Shown here: positions 1 to 7,019 of the stretch, in pieces
Position numbering within the stretch: the first letter of the stretch is position 1
How the letters are laid out: each line of letters starts with the position of its first letter
Origin: JBEKHT01 sp049511715
GTDB taxonomy: Bacteria > Chloroflexota > Anaerolineae > Anaerolineales > RBG-16-64-43
Assembly: GCA_049511715.1 (NCBI GenBank)
Contig: JBEKXU010000048.1
Coordinates: forward strand, 1 to 15,655
Length of the DNA: 15,655 nucleotides
Direction: 5' to 3'
Translations under genes and position numbers: made by a program
The notes under the pieces: model-generated
Seen by the model: only the letters and a program-made list of their open reading frames with translations
What the model was told of the DNA's origin: nothing
Databases searched by the model: none

Positions 1-1
1 G

Positions 2-97
2 ATCCTATTTTCGGCGGCGGTGGGGTTGTTCTTTGGGATCTATCCGGCCTCGCGGGCGGCGAGTCTGGAACCGGTCGAAGCCTTGCGCTACGAGTAG
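2..97 (+). CDS. ABC transporter permease, MacB/FtsX family, C-terminal fragment (5' end outside window)
   Basis: An open frame enters from the left edge and ends at TAG 95-97. It encodes 31 residues that finish in the typical C-terminus of MacB/FtsX-type permeases: a hydrophobic last helix (AAVGLFFGIYPA), then the signature SRAASLEPVEALRYE. In this family the segment is the fourth transmembrane helix followed by the conserved 'PA.RAA.L.P..AL' tail, and the permease works with a separate ATPase subunit in lipoprotein, peptide or drug export. Only the tail is present, so substrate and exact subfamily cannot be given. A hairpin at 132-155 follows the stop and may end the transcript. The family call is firm because the tail is highly diagnostic; the length of the gene is unknown. 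Confidence 0.85.
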   Translation: MLFSAAVGLFFGIYPASRAASLEPVEALRYE

Positions 98-131
98 TGC
101 CTCCCCTCCCGTTGAGAAGGTGAGGAATTCT

Positions 132-155
132 GGGGCCGGTCTCAGGATCGGCCCC
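132..155 (+). terminator. 10-bp hairpin after the permease gene, possible terminator
   Basis: GGGGCCGGTC (132-141) pairs with GATCGGCCCC (146-155) around a TCAG loop, with one G-T wobble. A second small inverted repeat, GGCAA/TTGCC, follows directly at 156-167. No T-run follows, so a classical Rho-independent terminator is not certain; it may be a Rho-assisted or 3'-protecting structure. Another GC-rich hairpin lies at 257-275 (7-bp stem CCGCGCC/GGCGCGG). I see no gene between 98 and 392. Confidence 0.45.
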
Positions 156-392
156 GGCAATGTTGCCCCCTATACCGAGAAGGACCAGGGAAGGGAACAT
201 CCTTGCCCCGCAGGACCACTTCAACGACCGTCCCGGGCGAGCCGGGTCCCCGAACTCCGCGCCGCGAGGGCGCGGTGAAGTGCGGGCGAGATGCGCAAGT
301 CCAGAGATCTTTCTCTTCGCCAACCTGAGGGGATTTTATCCGGAAAGAGCTTGAGCTCCAGCAATTGAGCGCAAACGATGGGGCGGGCGAGG

Positions 393-465
393 CTCCTCGG
401 CCAGGATTCGAACCTGGAACCTAGCGGTTAACAGCCGCCCGCTCTGCCGGTTGAGCTACCGAGGA
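393..465 (-). tRNA. tRNA-Asn (anticodon GTT)
   Basis: Read on the minus strand, this 73-nt segment folds as a full cloverleaf. The acceptor is TCCTCGG paired with CCGAGGA (394-400), with discriminator G at 393. The D-stem is GCTC/GAGC, the anticodon loop CTGTTAA gives GTT, and the T-arm is CCAGG-TTCGAAT-CCTGG. The CCA end is not encoded. The gene is alone, with its own consensus promoter just upstream. It faces the permease gene and is divergent from the nucleoside kinase gene. Confidence 0.96.
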
Positions 466-475
466 AAGCGCCACG

Positions 476-505
476 ATTATAATGAGCCCGTCAGGCAGTT
501 GTCAA
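476..505 (-). promoter_or_regulatory. Consensus sigma-70-type promoter of tRNA-Asn; -10 symmetric on both strands
   Basis: On the minus strand a perfect -35 TTGACA (complement of 500-505) and a perfect -10 TATAAT (complement of 476-481) are separated by 18 bp. The tRNA begins 10 bases beyond the -10, so almost no leader is expected. The -10 lies in the 8-bp palindrome ATTATAAT (476-483), so a perfect TATAAT also reads on the plus strand at 478-483, about 50 bp before the kinase start. No good plus-strand -35 is visible. Confidence 0.85.
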
Positions 506-536
506 GCAAAGATTCATCCATTTCGCGGTGGGACCC

Positions 537-2273
537 ATGTCGCAGGCTGTGACCTCCGTCCATATTGCTGAACCCCGCTCGACGATCCAGATGCATTTCC
601 CCGACGGACGCACCCTGGAGGGAGTGCGAGGCACCAGCCTCGAAACCTTCCTCCAGGCCGCCCAGCTCAAACCCGAAGCCCAGATCGTGGCCGGAATTGT
701 TGGCGGAAACTTGCGGGAACTGACCTTTGAGGTGCGCGAGGATTGTGACTTCGTGCCGGTGACCGTAACTTCAGCCGACGGTGCGCGGATCTACCGTCGA
801 TCGCTGGTCTTCCTCCTGCTGGTCGCCACCCGGGAACTCTTTCCCGAGGCCGACGTGGCGGTGGATCACTCGGTCAGCAACGGCGGGTACTACTGCCGGA
901 TCTATGGTCGCCCGGCCCTGCAGGGCCGGGAATTGCTGGCGATCCAGCAGCGGATGGAGGAGATCGTTGCGCAGGACGAACCGATCCTCCGGCGCCAGGT
1001 CCCGCTCCAAGAGGCCATTGGCATTTTCCAGCGCGAGGGTTACGAAGACAAGGTGCGCCTGCTGCAGGCCCGGCAAAAAGACTACGTCAGCATCTACAAG
1101 CTGCGGGGTCGCGAGGATTATTTTCATGGTTACATGGTGCCCTCGACCGGCTACCTGAAACTCTTTCGGCTGGAGCATACCCCGCCCGGTTTCACTCTGC
1201 GCTACCCCCACCGTCACACTCCGGATCAGATCGCGCCGGTCCAGGATTTTCCCAAGCTCCGGTCTGTCTTTCAGGAGACGGGAGCGTGGCTGCAGCGACT
1301 CGGGGTCGAGGACCTGGGGACGCTGAACCAGGCGGTTGAGGAGGGGCGGGTTCGTGAGTTGATCCTGGTTGCCGAGGCCCTCCACGATCAGAAGATCGCC
1401 GAAATCGCGCGCCGCGTTGTGGATCAGCGGCGCCAAGTTCGGCTGATCCTCATCGCCGGGCCGTCGGCCTCGGGGAAGACCACCTTTTCCAGGCGCCTGG
1501 CGATCCAGCTTCTGGCGCTTGGGCTGCGGACCTATCCTCTGGAAATGGATAACTACTTTGTCGAGCGCGAGGCGACTCCGCGTGATGAGAACGGGCAGAT
1601 GGATTTCGAGACCGTCGAGGCGCTGGATCGCGATTTGCTCAGCCGCCAGCTGCGGGCCCTGCTGGCGGGCGACGCCGTGACCCTGCCTCGTTATGATTTC
1701 CCTAGCGGCACGCGCCAGGCCGGAGAGACGGTCCAGTTGCCCAAGGACGCGGTCATCCTGACCGAAGGGATTCATGGGCTGAATCCAGATCTCCTCCCCG
1801 AATTTCCGCCCACCAAGGTTTTCCGCATCTACGTTTCGGCGCTGACCCAGCTCAACTTGGACCGCCACAATCGGGTCTCCACGACCGACACTCGCCTGAT
1901 CCGGCGGCTGGTTCGCGATGCGGGTATGCGCGGCCACAAAGCGCTTACCACCCTGCACGGCTGGGAGTCCGTGCATCGCGGCGAAAAGCGATACATCTTT
2001 CCCTACCAGGAAAACGCAGACGTGATTTTCAACTCCGCCCTGGTCTATGAGCTGGCCGTGCTGCGGCCTCTCGCGGAGCCGCTCCTGTGGCAGGTCCCGG
2101 AAACGGAACCCGAACGGGTCGAGGTGAAACGACTACTCGCCCTTCTGTCCTGGTTCCGGCCTTGCTCCACCGAGTTCATCCCTGACGACTCGCTGATCCG
2201 GGAGTTCGTGGGTCGCTCGATCCTTGAGGAATTCCGCGTCTGGCGTCCTGCAGGCTCGGGACCGCCAGCCTAG
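537..2273 (+). CDS. Nucleoside (uridine) kinase-like protein with N-terminal TGS and ThrRS-like second domain
   Basis: The 578-residue protein has three parts. Residues about 15-75 look like a TGS domain (MHFPDGRTLEGVRGTSL). Residues about 80-200 resemble the editing/SAD region of threonyl-tRNA synthetase (SLVFLLLVATRELFPEA... SNGGYYCRIYG). From about 300 on it is a uridine kinase/phosphoribulokinase-type P-loop kinase: Walker A GPSASGKT at 308-315, then LEMDNYF, the acceptor-side PRYDFPSGTR, and EGIHGLNP. This order is known in bacterial 'TGS plus uridine kinase' proteins, usually annotated nucleoside kinase; the substrate is not proven here. ATG 537 was preferred to in-frame GTG 528 because GGTGGG lies just before 537, though the RBS is weak. 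The gene stands alone, with 487 bp before the next gene. A purely regulatory, RNA-binding role for the N-terminus is possible. Confidence 0.85.
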   Translation: MSQAVTSVHIAEPRSTIQMHFPDGRTLEGVRGTSLETFLQAAQLKPEAQIVAGIVGGNLRELTFEVREDCDFVPVTVTSADGARIYRRSLVFLLLVATRELFPEADVAVDHSVSNGGYYCRIYGRPALQGRELLAIQQRMEEIVAQDEPILRRQVPLQEAIGIFQREGYEDKVRLLQARQKDYVSIYKLRGREDYFHGYMVPSTGYLKLFRLEHTPPGFTLRYPHRHTPDQIAPVQDFPKLRSVFQETGAWLQRLGVEDLGTLNQAVEEGRVRELILVAEALHDQKIAEIARRVVDQRRQVRLILIAGPSASGKTTFSRRLAIQLLALGLRTYPLEMDNYFVEREATPRDENGQMDFETVEALDRDLLSRQLRALLAGDAVTLPRYDFPSGTRQAGETVQLPKDAVILTEGIHGLNPDLLPEFPPTKVFRIYVSALTQLNLDRHNRVSTTDTRLIRRLVRDAGMRGHKALTTLHGWESVHRGEKRYIFPYQENADVIFNSALVYELAVLRPLAEPLLWQVPETEPERVEVKRLLALLSWFRPCSTEFIPDDSLIREFVGRSILEEFRVWRPAGSGPPA

Positions 2274-2760
2274 ACCGTGGGCCTGGCTTCCTCGCCCAGG
2301 TGGTTGGTCGTCCGGCCTGTTGTCTCTGCCGCAAGTCCTGTCTTTCCTTCCCCTTGACCGGCCGGGGCCGATCTTCTGATCTCCCCCGCCGTGTCCTGAA
2401 GGAGGCCGGTCCCAGGCGCCGGATTTTCCCATGCCTTTTCGTATTCCCGGAAAGGTGGAAAGCTTCGCCTTGGAACTGGATGCCATGGACGCTTTCCTCG
2501 ACAAGCTTGGGGCGCTTTCCCCCCTTGGCCGGAGAGGGAAAGAGTGCGGGTGACTGCTGCCACCTGGCCTCGTCGCGCGGAAGGAGCCTCGGCTGCCTCC
2601 TCGACGGCCTCATTTTTGCGCTGCAATTCTGCAAAGACCCATTTCGGGATTGTCCATTCGCCTTGAAGTCATTGCGGGATTGAGGAGGCTGTGATAGGAT
2701 GGCTTCCGGTGTGATCGAGCTGGTGTCCCAGAGGGGGAAAACCCTCTGAAGGGAGGCGCA
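2274..2760. other. 487-bp intergenic region without a convincing gene
   Basis: Frames crossing this stretch have improbable composition (runs of Arg, Pro, Ser, Cys and Trp) and no good SD, so I do not call a gene. It contains pyrimidine/purine-rich tracts and an inverted repeat, CTTTCCC (2515-2521) with GGGAAAG (2536-2542). A weak CCGG/CCGG hairpin near 2406-2422 is followed by ATTTTCCC. The last 90 bp hold the putative promoter and SD of the RpiR gene. Confidence 0.5.
2672..2700 (+). promoter_or_regulatory. Putative promoter of the RpiR-family gene
   Basis: TTGCGG (2672-2677), a 17-bp spacer and TAGGAT (2695-2700) precede the gene by 60 bp. Both boxes match the sigma-70 consensus only partly. 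The position and the leader ending in GGGAGG (2751-2756) fit. Confidence 0.4.
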
Positions 2761-3615
2761 ATGAAGACTCCTTACGAGGAACGAATCCGCGAGGCAATGC
2801 CCTCGCTATCGCCGGGCTTCATGAGGCTGGCCCAATTCCTGCTGGATTCCTACACCGAAGCGGCCTTCATGACGGCCACCGAACTGGCTCAATTCCTGGA
2901 AGTGGATCCCGCAACCGTGGTGCGTTTTTCGCAGCGCCTGGGCTATCCGGGATATCCTGAGCTCTTGCGTGAGATCCGCGAGCGGGTGCGCGAGGACCTT
3001 CGTCTTCTGGCAGAAGAGAAACCTGCCGCGAGCCTGGGGGAATATCTTGACCGCCTGGTGAAGGACCTGGAGTCTTTCCTGGAGCGCACGCACATGATGT
3101 TGCGCGAGAGCACCATGGAGGCCTTTGTCAGCCTGATTGAAAAGTCGGAGCGCATCCTAGTAGTGGCAGAGCGAAGCAGCCTGCCGGCGGGAGAAGCGCT
3201 GGCCTCCGCACTCGAGGAAGGAGGTTACGGGGTCCGAGTCGCCCGCGGCAGTCGGTCCGAACTGGCCCGATCGCTGAGCCTGGTTCGCAAGGGAGACCTG
3301 GTCATCGGCTTGGATGCCAGCGGCGAGAGCGACACCGTGGCCAGGGCACTGCGCTTGGCCCGGCAGCAGGGCGCCCAAACCGCGGCCATCGTGGCGCTAG
3401 CTTCGGTGGACACGGCCAACTATGCTGAGGTGGTCCTCACCGGCCAGGCGACGGCCGACCCGACCTTGGCCATGGTTTCATTGATCGCCCTTACGCACAT
3501 CCTCATTTCCACCCTGCGCTGGAGATTCTCGGACCGCTTCCGGGCCCAGAGCAAACGGGTGGAGGCCGCGCTGGAGGATCTCGGAGCCCGCATTTTCGAG
3601 AGGCGCGAGCCGTAA
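2761..3615 (+). CDS. MurR/RpiR family transcriptional regulator (HTH plus SIS domain)
   Basis: The 284-residue length is typical for the family. Residues 1-75 form the RpiR-type helix-turn-helix: FMTATELAQFLEVDPATVVRFSQRLGYPGY around 36-65, including the family's 'T..ELA..L.V..ATVVRF...LGY.GY' pattern. A helical linker with acidic and basic residues follows to about 115. The C-terminal SIS domain (about 120-255, from ERILVVAERSS through LVIGLDASGESDTVARALRLA) normally binds a phosphosugar or related effector. Such proteins repress or activate sugar, amino-sugar or sialic-acid genes. No sugar gene is adjacent; the nearest downstream gene is an FAH-family hydrolase 157 bp away, so the target is unknown. 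The start is fixed by GGGAGG four bases before ATG 2761. Confidence 0.9.
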   Translation: MKTPYEERIREAMPSLSPGFMRLAQFLLDSYTEAAFMTATELAQFLEVDPATVVRFSQRLGYPGYPELLREIRERVREDLRLLAEEKPAASLGEYLDRLVKDLESFLERTHMMLRESTMEAFVSLIEKSERILVVAERSSLPAGEALASALEEGGYGVRVARGSRSELARSLSLVRKGDLVIGLDASGESDTVARALRLARQQGAQTAAIVALASVDTANYAEVVLTGQATADPTLAMVSLIALTHILISTLRWRFSDRFRAQSKRVEAALEDLGARIFERREP

Positions 3616-3772
3616 GAGCCGCCGCGGGCTGGCACTTGTCCGTTGGCTGTCGGGCGGCGGAACGGGAGCCTTCTGGGGTGCCGGTGCCGGCCGAAGTCCA
3701 GGCGTGAGACTCCACGAGGCGCGCTAGCGAAACCGTGGGCGCCTGGCTGAGAAGAGCCAAGGAAGGACCCCC

Positions 3773-4546
3773 ATGCGATACCTCTGCTATCTGGACCCCG
3801 AATCGGGCCGAGCGGTTTATGGATGGGCCGAGGGAGCGAGAGTGGGTCCGATTGACGGCTTGCTCCTGGGGCCTCATCGGCGTCTGCCGGCCTCGCTCCC
3901 GGTCGATTCGCTTCAGTTGAGGGCTCCGATTGCCCCCAGCAAGATCGTCTGCGTCGCCCGCAACTACGCGGCCCACGCCCGCGAACAGCAGGAGCCCGTA
4001 CCGGAAGTTCCGATGCTTTTCCTCAAACCACCCTCCGCCCTGCTGGCCTCAGGCGAGGAGATCGAGCTGCCGCCCCAATCCAAGCAGGTCGAGCATGAAG
4101 CGGAGCTGGCGGTTGTGATCGCCCGCCGGGCGCGCTGGATCTCCCCCGATCAGGCCGGGGAGTATATCTTCGGATATACCGCCGCCAATGATGTCACGGC
4201 GAGGGATCTGCAGCACCGCGACGGCCAATGGGCCCGGGCGAAAGGATTTGACACCTTTTGCCCGCTCGGCCCGTGGATCGAAACCGAGCTGGACCCGGCG
4301 GATCTTCGCATCCTCTGCCGCGTGAATGGACAAGTCCGCCAGCTGGCCTCAACCCGGGACATGATCTTCCCCGTGACGCAGCTGGTCGCCTACATCTCTT
4401 CCATCATGACCCTGTACCCGGGGGATGTCCTCTTGACGGGCACTCCGGCCGGAGTGGGCAGACTGGAGGGGGGCGACCAGGTCGATGTCGAGATCCAGGG
4501 CATCGGTGTCCTGCGCAACCGGGTGGCGCTGGCCGCCGCGTCCTGA
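3773..4546 (+). CDS. Fumarylacetoacetate hydrolase (FAH) family protein
   Basis: The 257-residue protein has a short, divergent N-terminus (1-50) and then the FAH fold. Visible family motifs are KIVCVARNYAAHA (57-69), FLKPPSAL (83-90), the metal-binding acidic pair E109/E111 in HEAELAVVI with D140 in AANDVTARDLQ, K157 in ARAKGFDTFCPLGPW, and LLTGTPAGVG (220-229). Members cleave or isomerise 2-oxo acid substrates such as acylpyruvates or 2-hydroxyhepta-2,4-diene-1,7-dioate using Mg or Mn. Which of these is the substrate cannot be read here. AAGGAAGGA ends five bases before ATG 3773, and a small TGGCT/AGCCA hairpin (3744-3759) sits just upstream of that SD. The dCTP deaminase gene follows after 40 bp on the same strand, so co-transcription is likely. 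Confidence 0.9.
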   Translation: MRYLCYLDPESGRAVYGWAEGARVGPIDGLLLGPHRRLPASLPVDSLQLRAPIAPSKIVCVARNYAAHAREQQEPVPEVPMLFLKPPSALLASGEEIELPPQSKQVEHEAELAVVIARRARWISPDQAGEYIFGYTAANDVTARDLQHRDGQWARAKGFDTFCPLGPWIETELDPADLRILCRVNGQVRQLASTRDMIFPVTQLVAYISSIMTLYPGDVLLTGTPAGVGRLEGGDQVDVEIQGIGVLRNRVALAAAS

Positions 4547-4586
4547 GCGATTGGTCCAGGCCGCCCGCGGGCGGCAAAGGAGGAAC

Positions 4587-5141
4587 ATGGGTTTGAAGGC
4601 AGACGCCTGGATTCGCCAGATGGCCCGCGAGCACCGGATGATCGAACCCTTTGTGGACTCCCAGGTACGCGACGGGGTGATCTCGTACGGTGTCTCTTCC
4701 TACGGCTACGATATCCGCGTGGCCGATGAGTTCAAGATCTTCACCAATGTCTTTTCGGCGGTGGTGGACCCCAAGTCCTTCGACCCGCGCTCGATGGTGG
4801 ATTTCCGGGGAGAGGTCTGCGTCATTCCTCCCAATTCGTTTGCCCTGGCCCGAACCGTGGAGTACTTCCGCATCCCGCGCAGCGTCCTGACCGTGTGCCT
4901 GGGCAAGAGCTCCTATGCCCGCTGCGGGATTATCGTGAACGTGACGCCGTTTGAGCCGGAATGGGAGGGCTATGTGACCCTGGAGATCTCCAACACCACA
5001 CCGCTCCCGGCGCGCATTTACGCCGGGGAGGGAATTGCCCAAGTGCTTTTCTTCGAAGCGGACACCGTTTGCCAGGTCTCCTACAAGGACAAGAAGGGGA
5101 AGTACCAGGGTCAAAGCACCATTGTGCTTCCCAAGATCTGA
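4587..5141 (+). CDS. dcd: dCTP deaminase
   Basis: The 184-residue protein is full length for dCTP deaminase, which converts dCTP to dUTP as a source of dUMP for thymidylate synthesis. The family core is clear: SSYGYDIRVADEF (37-49), GKSSYARCGIIVNVTPFEPEWEG (106-128 in total) and TLEISNTTPLPARIYAGEGI (131-150). By alignment to the E. coli enzyme, S109 and R112 match the nucleotide-binding Ser/Arg and E133 matches the catalytic Glu. The sequence ends with the usual GKYQGQSTIVLPKI-type tail. Whether it also hydrolyses dUTP, as bifunctional archaeal and actinobacterial forms do, cannot be decided by eye. The start is set by AAAGGAGG, four bases before ATG 4587; a longer frame upstream overlaps the FAH gene and is not needed. 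A strong hairpin lies 46 bp after the stop. Confidence 0.95.
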   Translation: MGLKADAWIRQMAREHRMIEPFVDSQVRDGVISYGVSSYGYDIRVADEFKIFTNVFSAVVDPKSFDPRSMVDFRGEVCVIPPNSFALARTVEYFRIPRSVLTVCLGKSSYARCGIIVNVTPFEPEWEGYVTLEISNTTPLPARIYAGEGIAQVLFFEADTVCQVSYKDKKGKYQGQSTIVLPKI

Positions 5142-5187
5142 AGCCGGGGGATCGAATCCGGGTTCTGCCCGGCCCGAGGCAAACGAA

Positions 5188-5213
5188 GAGCAGCGCCGAG
5201 TGGGGCGCTGCTC
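5188..5213. terminator. Bidirectional hairpin terminator between dcd and the dsbA-like gene
   Basis: GAGCAGCGCC (5188-5197) pairs perfectly with GGCGCTGCTC (5204-5213) around a six-base loop. It lies between the convergent dcd and dsbA-like genes. Read on the minus strand it is followed at once by TTCGTTTG, a T-rich tail, so it is a good intrinsic terminator for the minus-strand gene and could also stop dcd transcription. Confidence 0.75.
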
Positions 5214-5242
5214 CGGTCAGCCAAGTCGCCTGCAAAAGACCG

Positions 5243-5959
5243 TTACTTCCCCTTGGCGGCCAAAGCCTGGTCAATCGCCTGCGCAAAGACATCGATCGGC
5301 TCCGCCCCTTCGACCAGCTTGCCGTTGATATCGAACGTCGGCGTGGACTGAACTCCCAGAGAGTTCCCCAGGGCGACGTCCTGGTCAATCTGGCTTTGAT
5401 ACTTCTTGCTGTCCAGGCACTCGCTGAAGGAGGTCTTGTCCATCCCCAGCGCCCCGGCAAAGGCAATAAGACGCGAGCTGGTGAAATCCCCGACGTTTTC
5501 CCCCGTCTGGTTGGCATACAGCATGTCGTGATAGCGCCAGAACTGGTTCTGGTCGATGGCGCACATCGCCGCCAAGGCCGCATCCCCGGACTCCGGTTCC
5601 AGGCTGGGGAGGGGGAAGTTGTGGAAAATGAACAGGACTTTCCCCGTGTCGACGAACTGGTCAACGACCTGCTGCTGCGTGGTCCGGGCAAATTCTCCGC
5701 AGTAGGGACATTGGAAGTCGGCAAACTCCTGCATCACGACCGGTGCATTGGGGTTGCCCATCTGGCGCCCGGTGGCGTCAGGATAGGCAACCGGCGTGAT
5801 CTGCACGAAGGAGCCGACCGACTGGTTGTTCTGCCTGTTCTCGATCAGGAAGACGGCCCCCACGATGATGATCACTGCCGCGATGACAGCCACCACCGCG
5901 ATCCGCTGCCGGCGCGCAGCACGGCGTCGGCGATCCTGAAGCTCCTGCCTTTTGGCCAT
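5243..5959 (-). CDS. DsbA-family thiol oxidoreductase with N-terminal membrane anchor
   Basis: The 238-residue protein starts with a strongly basic segment (MAKRQELQDRRRRAARRQR), then one transmembrane helix (about 20-39, IAVVAVIAAVIIIVGAVFLI). The thioredoxin-fold domain should therefore lie outside the membrane. The active site is FADFQCPYC, with the redox pair C84/C87. A helical insertion (about 120-185) and the cis-Pro loop QSTPTFDINGK complete a DsbA/BdbD-like domain. It probably oxidises or isomerises thiols in exported proteins; a DsbB or VKOR partner is not in the window. ATG 5959 was chosen because GGGAGG lies five bases before it; the frame extends 13 codons further without an RBS. 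It is separated from the upstream GNAT gene by 136 bp and a strong hairpin, so it may have its own promoter, which I could not identify. Confidence 0.9.
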   Translation of the reverse strand: MAKRQELQDRRRRAARRQRIAVVAVIAAVIIIVGAVFLIENRQNNQSVGSFVQITPVAYPDATGRQMGNPNAPVVMQEFADFQCPYCGEFARTTQQQVVDQFVDTGKVLFIFHNFPLPSLEPESGDAALAAMCAIDQNQFWRYHDMLYANQTGENVGDFTSSRLIAFAGALGMDKTSFSECLDSKKYQSQIDQDVALGNSLGVQSTPTFDINGKLVEGAEPIDVFAQAIDQALAAKGK

Positions 5960-6072
5960 AAAACCTCCCTGCAGAGTGCGACCGCCTGAGTTTCCCATAG
6001 AAGGGCCGGGTTGTCCAGCCTGACCCCGGCCGGGCGGCCTGTCGCTCCGAACCCGCAGACCGGGAGGCAGGC

Positions 6073-6094
6073 TGGCCGCCGCTTGCGGCGGCCA
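6073..6094 (-). terminator. GC-rich hairpin directly after the GNAT stop codon
   Basis: TGGCCGCCGC (6073-6082) and GCGGCGGCCA (6085-6094) are perfect inverted repeats with two central bases. In RNA the practical loop would be GCAAGC or similar. It begins one base past the GNAT stop. No T-run follows, so termination strength is uncertain. A second repeat, GGCCGGG/CCCGGCC, lies at 6004-6031. Confidence 0.5.
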
Positions 6095-6095
6095 T

Positions 6096-7019
6096 TCAAC
6101 TCAGGGCCGCGCAATAAACGGGGATCGTCTCCCCGCTGGGCGCGAATCCCAGGGAGCGATAAAGCCGCAAGGAAACAGAATTCTCCGCCTGGGTGTTCAC
6201 GGTCAGCGTCCGGACTTCCTCGCGCTGTTTCGATTCGAGCAGTTCGATCACCAGCGCCTGACCGACCCCGCGGTGCTGGTAGTCCGGATCAACCGCCAAG
6301 CGCGCGAGGTGCCACCCCTGGAACGTCTCCGTGCACAGGTCGTATCCGATGATTCGGGGCCCGGCTTGGGCCACGCGGGCCAGCGGTGCATTCTGAAGGG
6401 TCACTGCCAAAGCCTCTGCATCCATTTGCCAGGGAATTTCAAAGGCCCGGTTGTCGAGTTGGGAGACGGGCGGAAGGTCCTGGGGACGAAGCGGCCGCAA
6501 GGTCAGCCCGGGGAGTTGCGGGGGTGGCTGCGGCCGGGCAGGGCGGTCCGCGACGAGGGTGGCTACCTTGCTGGCAGGGGCAAAACCGCTTCCCTGGAGC
6601 AGGCTGAGGAACCAGGGTTGATCGGCCATGGCCCAGACCCGATCCACAGCCATGGATTTGAGCTGAGAGCATGCTGCGGCCCACAAGGGTTCCCAAATGG
6701 CGCTGGGGCTGGGTCGGGGGGCTGAGCCAAAGGCCTGAATCCACGCCACGCCCAGTTGATCGCAAGAGACACAGAGGAGTCCGAGCGGCAGTCCCTCTCG
6801 GGAGAGCAGGGCCAAGGATGGGGAGCGCCCGATCCAGTCGCTGGTCGGGATCCAGCCAACCTGCTCATGCACGAAAGGAGCCCGGGCGAGCCAACCCAGG
6901 TAGTCGGACCGTTCCGCCAGAGAGATGGATCTGAGCTCCGCCTCGAGGGGGGGGCGCTCAGAGCGTGATCTCAAGGAGGCCCTCGGCGATCGTGCGCAGC
7001 CGTTCGGCAGGGAGTTCAC
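6096..7019 (-). CDS. GNAT family N-acetyltransferase with extra N-terminal domain
   Basis: Counted from GTG 7019 the protein has 307 residues. The C-terminal half (about 171-307) is a RimI-like GNAT domain: LTLRPLRPQDLPPVSQLD starts it, LARLAVDPDYQHRGVGQAL (238-256) is the beta4/alpha3 acetyl-CoA pyrophosphate loop (Q/RxxGxG type), and NTQAENSVSLRLYRSLGF closes it. The N-terminal half (about 25-165) has similar strand/helix spacing but no acetyl-CoA loop, so it looks like a degenerate second GNAT unit. The substrate is unknown. The gene overlaps the end of the upstream XRE gene, and its start is uncertain. GTG 7019 has no SD. TTG 6974 has GAGGG five bases upstream and would give a 292-residue protein beginning within the overlap. 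Both keep the domains intact. Confidence 0.8.
   Translation of the reverse strand: MNSLPNGCARSPRASLRSRSERPPLEAELRSISLAERSDYLGWLARAPFVHEQVGWIPTSDWIGRSPSLALLSREGLPLGLLCVSCDQLGVAWIQAFGSAPRPSPSAIWEPLWAAACSQLKSMAVDRVWAMADQPWFLSLLQGSGFAPASKVATLVADRPARPQPPPQLPGLTLRPLRPQDLPPVSQLDNRAFEIPWQMDAEALAVTLQNAPLARVAQAGPRIIGYDLCTETFQGWHLARLAVDPDYQHRGVGQALVIELLESKQREEVRTLTVNTQAENSVSLRLYRSLGFAPSGETIPVYCAALS

Noticed and set aside
771..1976. A 401-codon minus-strand frame opposite the nucleoside kinase gene
   Set aside because: The plus-strand frame shows clear kinase motifs; the reverse frame shows none.
2300..2683. 127-codon frame in the 487-bp intergenic region
   Set aside because: Composition (Arg, Ser, Cys, Trp, Pro runs), no SD and similar-quality frames on the other strand suggest chance.
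4961..5989. A long plus-strand frame across the dcd end and the dsbA-like gene
   Set aside because: It runs through the terminator hairpin and lies opposite a protein with a CPYC active site; no SD or domain is visible.
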